Shown in pieces: positions 6,572 to 14,414 of a stretch of DNA of 14,414 nt. Made by a program: the position numbers and the translations under genes. The notes below the pieces were generated by a model. The model was not told where the DNA came from. It did not search any database and worked only from the letters and a program-made list of their open reading frames with translations. The first letter of the stretch is position 1, and each line of letters begins with the position of its first letter. The DNA lies in the NCBI GenBank assembly GCA_903930805.1, contig CAIYZZ010000110.1:1-14414 (forward strand). The letters run 5' to 3'. Source of the stretch: an uncultured Rhodocyclaceae bacterium. Lineage in GTDB: Bacteria > Pseudomonadota > Gammaproteobacteria > Burkholderiales > Rhodocyclaceae.

Positions 6572-7450
6572 ATGCTCAGCTACCGCCATGTCTTTCACGC
6601 CGGCAACCACGCCGATGTCCTCAAGCACACCGTGCTGCTGGCAGTGCTGGATTATTTCAACCAGAAGGACAAACCCTACTGGGTGATCGACACGCACGCC
6701 GGCGCCGGCGGCTACCGTTTCGACGGCGGCCGGTCGATAACGCACGCGGAGTTTGATGAGGGCATCGGCCGGCTGTGGCAGCGCACCGATCTCCCCCCCC
6801 TGGTCGCCGCTTACGTCGCTGCCGTGCGCATCGACAATCCGGATGGCCAGTTGCGGCGCTACCCCGGCTCGCCCCTGCTGACACTGCGCATGCTGCGCCC
6901 GCAGGATCGCCTGCGCCTGTTCGAGCTGCATCCCGCCGACGTACGCCTGCTCGGCGAGGCTGTCGCCGCCACCGTACCCGATGCGCAAAAACGCGTCGCC
7001 ATCCGCCAGGAAGACGGGTTCGACGGCCTGAAAATGCTGCTGCCCCCACCGCCGCGTCGTGGCCTGATCGTCATCGACCCGGCCTACGAAGACAAGCGCG
7101 ATTACGCCCGCGTGGTCAGCGCATTGAAGGATGGTCTGGACCGTTTCGCCACCGGCACCTTCCTGATCTGGTACCCGCTCCTCAAGCGCAACGAAAGCAT
7201 CCAGTTGGCCGGTCGCCTGAAGAAGCTTGCACCCGACTGGCTCAACGTCACGCTGACGGTAAAGCCGCCCAGCAGCGACAGCCATGGTGGCAATAGTGGA
7301 TTTGGCATGCACGGCAGCGGCATATTCATCGTCAATCCGCCCTGGACGCTCGCCGCCACTTTGCGGGATACCCTGCCCTGGCTCGTCGATACCCTGGCCG
7401 TTGAAAAAGTCGGCGCTGGCGGGACGGCAGAAACCAGCACTCAAAAATAG
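6572..7450 (+). CDS. rlmJ: 23S rRNA adenine-N6 methyltransferase RlmJ (A2030)
   Basis: A 292-residue enzyme matching RlmJ/YhiR, which methylates A2030 of 23S rRNA. The hallmark start [19 protein letters not shown] fixes the N terminus. DTHAGAG (40-46) is the SAM-binding motif, followed by RRYPGSP (95-101) and FELHP (117-121). The catalytic motif is DPAY (169-172), where E. coli has DPPY. WYPLLKR and IFIVNPPW in the C-terminal half also match. The last residues ([13 protein letters not shown]) do not resemble the usual end and are partly encoded by a copy of the dispersed repeat. The start lies 24 bp from the divergent pseudouridine synthase start. Confidence 0.92.
   Translation: MLSYRHVFHAGNHADVLKHTVLLAVLDYFNQKDKPYWVIDTHAGAGGYRFDGGRSITHAEFDEGIGRLWQRTDLPPLVAAYVAAVRIDNPDGQLRRYPGSPLLTLRMLRPQDRLRLFELHPADVRLLGEAVAATVPDAQKRVAIRQEDGFDGLKMLLPPPPRRGLIVIDPAYEDKRDYARVVSALKDGLDRFATGTFLIWYPLLKRNESIQLAGRLKKLAPDWLNVTLTVKPPSSDSHGGNSGFGMHGSGIFIVNPPWTLAATLRDTLPWLVDTLAVEKVGAGGTAETSTQK
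7403..7429 (-). repeat. Dispersed 27-nt repeat, copy 3, inside the 3' end of rlmJ
   Basis: On the minus strand it reads TGCCGTCCCGCC then AGCGCCGACTTTTTC. Its last 20 bases are identical to copy 4 over 6 kb away and in the opposite orientation. It encodes part of the atypical C terminus of RlmJ. Confidence 0.75.
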
Positions 7451-7484
7451 CTGCACAGGATAGCCACACCAAGCAAGGCCAGTT

Positions 7485-7490
7485 CATAAT
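7485..7490 (+). promoter_or_regulatory. Possible -10 element of the signalling operon
   Basis: CATAAT lies 38 bases before the chosen start at 7529 in the 78-bp gap after rlmJ. No -35 match is visible at normal spacing. Confidence 0.2.
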
Positions 7491-7528
7491 ACGCAAACTT
7501 GGAGAGTGCACATTTTCCACAAACCGCC

Positions 7529-8437
7529 ATGAGTCCTGTCGACACGAACCAACCCTGCATCCTCGCCGTAGACGACGACGCAATGATGCGTCTTCTGCTT
7601 GGGGAAAATCTGAGCGAAGCCGGCTTCGAAGTTTTGCTGGCCGAAGACGGCGAAGACGCCTGGCAGCAATTGCAGGACAACAGCGAACGCGTCGAGTGTC
7701 TGGTCCTCGACCGCATGATGCCTAATCTCGACGGCATGGGTTTGCTGTTGCGTGTCAAGGCCGATGAGCGCTTCAAGCACCTGCCGGTTATTTTTGAAAC
7801 GGCCGCCGGCGAACCCGCAGAGATGGCGGAGGGCATCGCCGCCGGCGCCTATTACTACCTGGTCAAGCCTTTCGACGGCGATCTGCTGGTCACCCTGGTA
7901 CATTCGGCCGTCGAGGATTTCCGCAACATCTGCGGGCGCGAGAACGCTGACGCCGATCAGTTAGTCGCCTACCGTAGCCTGTGCGAAGCCGCCTTCGAGA
8001 TTCGCACTCTGGATGAAATACACGCCCTGACGCCCCTGCTGGCCCAACTGTTCCCCGACCCCCAGCGTGTCAACCTGGGCATCCTCGAACTGCTGATCAA
8101 TGCAGTCGAACATGGTAATCTCGGCATCCAATATGACGAAAAAACCCGCCTCGTTCTCGACGCCAACTGGCAGGAAGAAGTCGAACGTCGGCTTGCCCTG
8201 CCAGAAAATGTCGCGAAACACGTGCGCATCCGTTTCGTGCGCGAACCGCAAGCCATTCGCCTGTCGATAAGCGACCAGGGAGCCGGATTCGATTGGCGCA
8301 ACTACCTTTCCATCTCCAGCGAGCGCGCCCTCGACCCGCACGGGCGCGGCATTGCAATGTCGCGCATGATCAGCTTCGACAACATCGAATACGTCGGCAA
8401 CGGCAACCAGGTCGATGCCACCGTCACCCTCGCGTAA
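7529..8437 (+). CDS. Response regulator with receiver domain fused to an RsbW-like ATP-binding domain
   Basis: A 302-residue soluble protein. Residues 10-130 are a CheY-like receiver with acidic pair D15-D17, phosphoacceptor D61 in LVLDRMMPNLDG, T91 and K113. Residues about 180-302 are a HATPase fold with N-box ELLINAVEHGN (187-197), G1 DQGAGFD (249-255) and G2 HGRGIAMSRMISFD (271-284). There is no H-box or dimerisation helix, so it is not a histidine kinase. The ATPase part resembles anti-sigma/partner-switch kinases such as RsbW. The receiver probably gates the ATPase, but the target (an STAS protein or other) is not in this window. ATG 7529 is chosen. An alternative TTG at 7499 has no ribosome-binding site. 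It is the first gene of a four-gene operon, 11 bases before the next. Confidence 0.85.
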   Translation: MSPVDTNQPCILAVDDDAMMRLLLGENLSEAGFEVLLAEDGEDAWQQLQDNSERVECLVLDRMMPNLDGMGLLLRVKADERFKHLPVIFETAAGEPAEMAEGIAAGAYYYLVKPFDGDLLVTLVHSAVEDFRNICGRENADADQLVAYRSLCEAAFEIRTLDEIHALTPLLAQLFPDPQRVNLGILELLINAVEHGNLGIQYDEKTRLVLDANWQEEVERRLALPENVAKHVRIRFVREPQAIRLSISDQGAGFDWRNYLSISSERALDPHGRGIAMSRMISFDNIEYVGNGNQVDATVTLA

Positions 8438-8448
8438 GGCAGACGTAA

Positions 8449-9576
8449 ATGGTCGACTCGACTGATCTCGCCACCGTTCTGGTCGTAGACGACATGCCGG
8501 AAAACCTGGCGGTATTGGGCGAATTGCTCCAGGTGAGTTACCGCGTGCGCGTTGCCAATTCCGGCCCGCGTGCGCTGGCAATCGCCACCGGCAGCCCACA
8601 TCCCGACCTCATCCTGCTCGACGTCATGATGCCCGGCATGGACGGCCATGAAGTGCTGCGGCGCCTGCGCGCCGACGCCACAACCCGCAACATCCCGGTC
8701 ATTTTCGTCACCGCGCTCGATGCCAGCACCGACGAAGAGCACGGCTTCGAAAGCGGTGCCGTCGATTACATCGCCAAACCCATCAAACCGGCGGTTGTGC
8801 TGGCGCGGGTGCGTACCCAGATCGAACTGAAGCGGGCGCGTGACAGCCTGGCCGACCAAAATACCTGGCTCGAAGCCGAAGTAACACGGCGCATGCGCGA
8901 GAACCAGATTGTTCAGGACGTCGCCATGCGGGCGATGGCCAGCCTGGCCGAAACGCGCGACAACGAAACCGGCAACCACATCCGCCGCACCCAGGGTTAT
9001 GTCGAAGTATTGGCGCGTGCGCTCGCCGCCAATCCCAACTATGCCGCGCTGCGTCGTGCCGACATCATCGACCTGGTCATCAAGGCCGCGCCGCTCCACG
9101 ATATTGGCAAGGTTGGCATTCCAGACCACATTCTCAACAAACCCGGCCCGCTCACCCCGGACGAATGGCGCATCATGCAGACCCATACCACCATGGGTGC
9201 CGAAGCCATCGAGCACGCCATGGAGGGAGAAGAGGATCACGCACCACTGGCCTTTCTCCACCTCGCAATCGATATTGCCTATTCCCACCACGAAAAATGG
9301 GACGGCAGTGGCTACCCTGTCGGCCTCAAAGGCCTTGCCATTCCGCTGCCGGCGCGCCTGATGGCAGTGGCCGATGTCTACGATGCCCTCATATCCCGCC
9401 GTGTCTATAAACCCCCGATGTCGCATACCGATGCCGTGCGTATCATCAGCGAGGGGCGTGGCAGCCATTTCGACCCGGACATCGTCGATATTTTCCTCGC
9501 CAACGAGCAGGAAATCGTCGCCATCGCCATCCGCTACACCGACGAAAGCACCGCTACCGATTCACCACAGACATGA
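8449..9576 (+). CDS. Response regulator c-di-GMP phosphodiesterase, REC-HD-GYP (RpfG-like)
   Basis: A 375-residue cytoplasmic protein. The receiver (8-125) has D14-D15, phosphoacceptor D58 in [13 protein letters not shown], and K110. A helical linker (125-155) leads to an HD-GYP domain with H177, the HD pair H217-D218 in [13 protein letters not shown]246, H280-H281-E282, the GYP loop WDGSGYP (284-290) and D309/D312 in VADVYDAL. All metal-ligand positions seem present, so hydrolysis of cyclic di-GMP is expected. Phosphorylation by the operon kinases would presumably control it. AAGG lies about 8 bases before the start. The TGA stop overlaps the next start as ATGA. Confidence 0.93.
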   Translation: MVDSTDLATVLVVDDMPENLAVLGELLQVSYRVRVANSGPRALAIATGSPHPDLILLDVMMPGMDGHEVLRRLRADATTRNIPVIFVTALDASTDEEHGFESGAVDYIAKPIKPAVVLARVRTQIELKRARDSLADQNTWLEAEVTRRMRENQIVQDVAMRAMASLAETRDNETGNHIRRTQGYVEVLARALAANPNYAALRRADIIDLVIKAAPLHDIGKVGIPDHILNKPGPLTPDEWRIMQTHTTMGAEAIEHAMEGEEDHAPLAFLHLAIDIAYSHHEKWDGSGYPVGLKGLAIPLPARLMAVADVYDALISRRVYKPPMSHTDAVRIISEGRGSHFDPDIVDIFLANEQEIVAIAIRYTDESTATDSPQT

Positions 9577-11095
9577 CGCTGATTTCCGAGCAATGCCAGG
9601 CCGACGGCAACCCGACAGCAGCTGAACAGGAATTTCTGGAGCAGAGCGATAACCTCGAAAAACTGCTGCAGGCCCGCACCGCCGAACTGGCCGAAGCAAA
9701 AGAGGCTGCCGAAGCGGCCAATCGGGCGAAGAGCAACTTTCTCGCCAACATGAGCCACGAAATTCGCACGCCGATGAACGCCATCATCGGCATGACGCAC
9801 CTGATCGGACGCGGCGAGCTTTCTGCAGACCAGCGCGAACAGCTTGGCAAGGTCAGCGCTGCCGCACAGCACCTGCTCGGCATGATCAACGACGTTCTCG
9901 ATTTTTCGAAAATCGAATACGGCCAACTCAGTCTCGAACAGAATAATTTCGAGATCAATAAAGTGCTCGACAAGGTTGAGCAACAACTGGCTAAACAAAC
10001 GGCGGCCAAGAGACTCAACCTGATTGTCGATATTGATCCCGGCCTGCCACGGGTACTGATCGGCGACGCGCGGCGCATCAAGCAAATCTTGCTCAATTTT
10101 GGCAGCAACGCCTGCAAATTTACCGAACAAGGCAACATCAGCCTATGCGTTCGTTGTCTTGAGGACGCGGCGGCTGATACGCTGCGGGTAAGTTTCGAGG
10201 TCCGCGACAGCGGTATCGGCATGACGACCGAGCAGCAGACGCGCCTGTTCCATGCCTTCGAACAGGCCGACGCTTCGACAACGCGCAAATATGGCGGCAC
10301 CGGCCTCGGGTTGGCCATCTCGAAACGGCTCGCCGAGTTGATGGGTGGCACCATCAGTGTCATCAGCGCGCCAGAAGCCGGCAGCACGTTTACGCTGACC
10401 GTGCCCTTTGGCCTCACCGCGAGCACACCCAATCTATCGGCCCCCGCTGCCACCGGCCTGAGCGACCCCATCCCCGCACCTCTCTATCCTGATGCCATCT
10501 GCGCCGCCTTGCAGCAGGTTGATGGCCTCGATGTCGCCGCCGGTCTGAAGGCGACACGCGGCAATACCGAGCGTTACCTGCGTCTCTTGCAGATGTTCGC
10601 CACGACCCACACCGACAGCATGGCGCAGGTGCGTAACGCCCTCGCCGCCGGCGATATCGAGTCCGCCAGACGCGAGGCTCATTCGCTCAAGGGGGCCGCC
10701 GGCACCCTCGGCATACACGGCATTCAGCAGCGCGCTCTGGCATTGGAAACCGCCATCCGCACCGACGCTGCAAGCGACCTCATCGAACCACTGACCGCCG
10801 ACCTCGAACAGGCTTACACCGCGCTGGCCACCACCCTGGCCCCCTTCATGCCAGCCGCTGAACCCATGACGGCGAACACGGGTGATCTCGCTCTGGCACA
10901 ACAGGCATTGACCCGTCTCGAAAATCTGCTGGCTCAGGACGATCTTTCCGCCAGCGCTGTACTGCGTGAGGAAAGCCCGCGACTCCGCCTCCTGCTGGGC
11001 CACGCAGCCGTCACCGCGATCGAACGCGAGATGAACCACTACGCCTTCGACCAGGCACTGGCGCTGTTGCGCGCACACCGGGATAAATCCGCGTG

Positions 11096-11096
<1 letters not shown>
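9573..11096 (+). CDS. Soluble histidine kinase with Hpt domain, no sensor and no receiver
   Basis: A 507-residue protein without membrane segments. A short coiled coil (about 25-57, [19 protein letters not shown]) leads to HisKA with H62 in [11 protein letters not shown]. The HATPase domain has N-box N179 in SNACKFT, G1 DSGIGM (212-217) and G2 [10 protein letters not shown] (241-250). An Hpt domain follows with H370 in [12 protein letters not shown]. The last 75 residues form a helical segment (about 435-507) of a type often found after Hpt domains in hybrid kinases. Its kinase and Hpt parts are closely related to those of the downstream hybrid kinase, so it looks like that protein minus its membrane/PAS region and both receivers. 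Kinase-to-Hpt transfer normally needs a receiver, so a partner protein must supply one. It overlaps the upstream gene by 4 bases and is coupled to the downstream gene. Confidence 0.9.
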
Positions 11097-14140
<3,044 letters not shown>

Positions 14141-14143
14141 GCC

Positions 14144-14414
14144 TCAGCACTGCAATTCTTCGCGGTTGCGGAACAGTTCGAGCGCCTCCGGGTTCGCCAG
14201 CGCCTCGCTGTTTTTCACCGGGCGGCCATGCACCACCTCGCGCACGGCCAACTCGACGATCTTGCCGCTCTTGGTGCGCGGGATATCAGCCACCTGCAGC
14301 AGCTTGGCCGGCACGTGGCGCGATGTGGTGTTGATGCGGATCATTTCCTTGATGCGCTTGACGAGGTCATCGTCGAGCGTCAAACCGTCCTTCAATTTGA
14401 CAAAGAGGACGACG
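14144..14414 (-). CDS. aacS: Acetoacetyl-CoA synthetase, C-terminal part (gene continues beyond the window)
   Basis: About 89 residues of the C-terminal end of an acyl-CoA synthetase of the ANL family, reading off the right edge of the window. Visible features are [39 protein letters not shown] with the conserved A10 lysine that contacts the adenylate, and then [15 protein letters not shown] and ALANPEAL. That tail is typical of acetoacetate-CoA ligase and distinguishes it from acetyl-CoA synthetase. The enzyme activates acetoacetate with ATP and CoA, usually in ketone-body or polyhydroxyalkanoate metabolism. No start is present in the window. The TGA stop at 14144-14146 lies 3 bp from the stop of the convergent hybrid kinase gene. 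Confidence 0.9.
   Translation of the reverse strand, partial: VVLFVKLKDGLTLDDDLVKRIKEMIRINTTSRHVPAKLLQVADIPRTKSGKIVELAVREVVHGRPVKNSEALANPEALELFRNREELQC

Noticed and set aside
6548..7456. N-terminal extension of the pseudouridine synthase by about 300 residues
   Set aside because: It is the antisense shadow of rlmJ. The S4 domain begins directly after the ATG at 6545-6547.
7499..7528. TTG start for the receiver-ATPase protein
   Set aside because: No ribosome-binding site, and the ten extra residues are not needed for the receiver fold. ATG 7529 is preferred, though its own ribosome-binding site is also weak.

Overview
The window looks like chromosomal DNA of a GC-rich proteobacterium. The gene complement (PrmB, RlmJ, an RluF-type pseudouridine synthase, acetoacetyl-CoA synthetase, and a large HD-GYP and hybrid-kinase signalling operon) fits a betaproteobacterium, possibly Rhodocyclales-like. 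That placement is inferred from protein style, not from a marker gene. I saw no tRNA, rRNA, CRISPR array, complete insertion sequence or phage gene.

Layout. (1) Positions 1-180 hold two gene tails joined back to back. On the minus strand is the last part of an RsbW/HATPase-type ATP-binding domain. On the plus strand is the last part of a response-regulator receiver domain. Both lose homology at about 102/103, as if one deletion had fused a divergent gene pair. (2) Positions 210-4048, minus strand, are a three-gene ABC importer operon of the ferric-iron/polyamine type: binding protein, ATPase, then a fused double permease. A strong stem-loop lies between the first two genes. (3) Positions 4251-7450 are translation-apparatus genes: prmB (uL3 methylation), then a Uma2-family endonuclease-like gene, then an rluF-like pseudouridine synthase (minus) divergent from rlmJ (plus) with only 24 bp between starts. 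(4) Positions 7529-14140 are four tightly packed or overlapping plus-strand signalling genes: a receiver fused to an RsbW-like ATPase, a receiver-HD-GYP c-di-GMP phosphodiesterase, a soluble histidine kinase-Hpt protein without receiver or sensor, and a membrane hybrid kinase (PAS-PAS-HisKA-HATPase-REC-REC-Hpt). (5) Positions 14144-14414, minus strand, are the 3' end of acetoacetyl-CoA synthetase, convergent with the kinase operon and 3 bp from it.

How the genes work together. The signalling operon has two kinases, four receivers and two Hpt domains but no DNA-binding output. Its outputs would be c-di-GMP breakdown and a partner-switch-like ATPase. The Hpt of the short kinase has no receiver in its own chain, so phosphotransfer between proteins of the operon is likely.

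The least expected features are a dispersed repeat of about 27 nt and the fused gene tails at the left edge. The repeat has three close copies and one weaker copy. It lies on both strands, in coding and non-coding DNA, mostly at gene boundaries.
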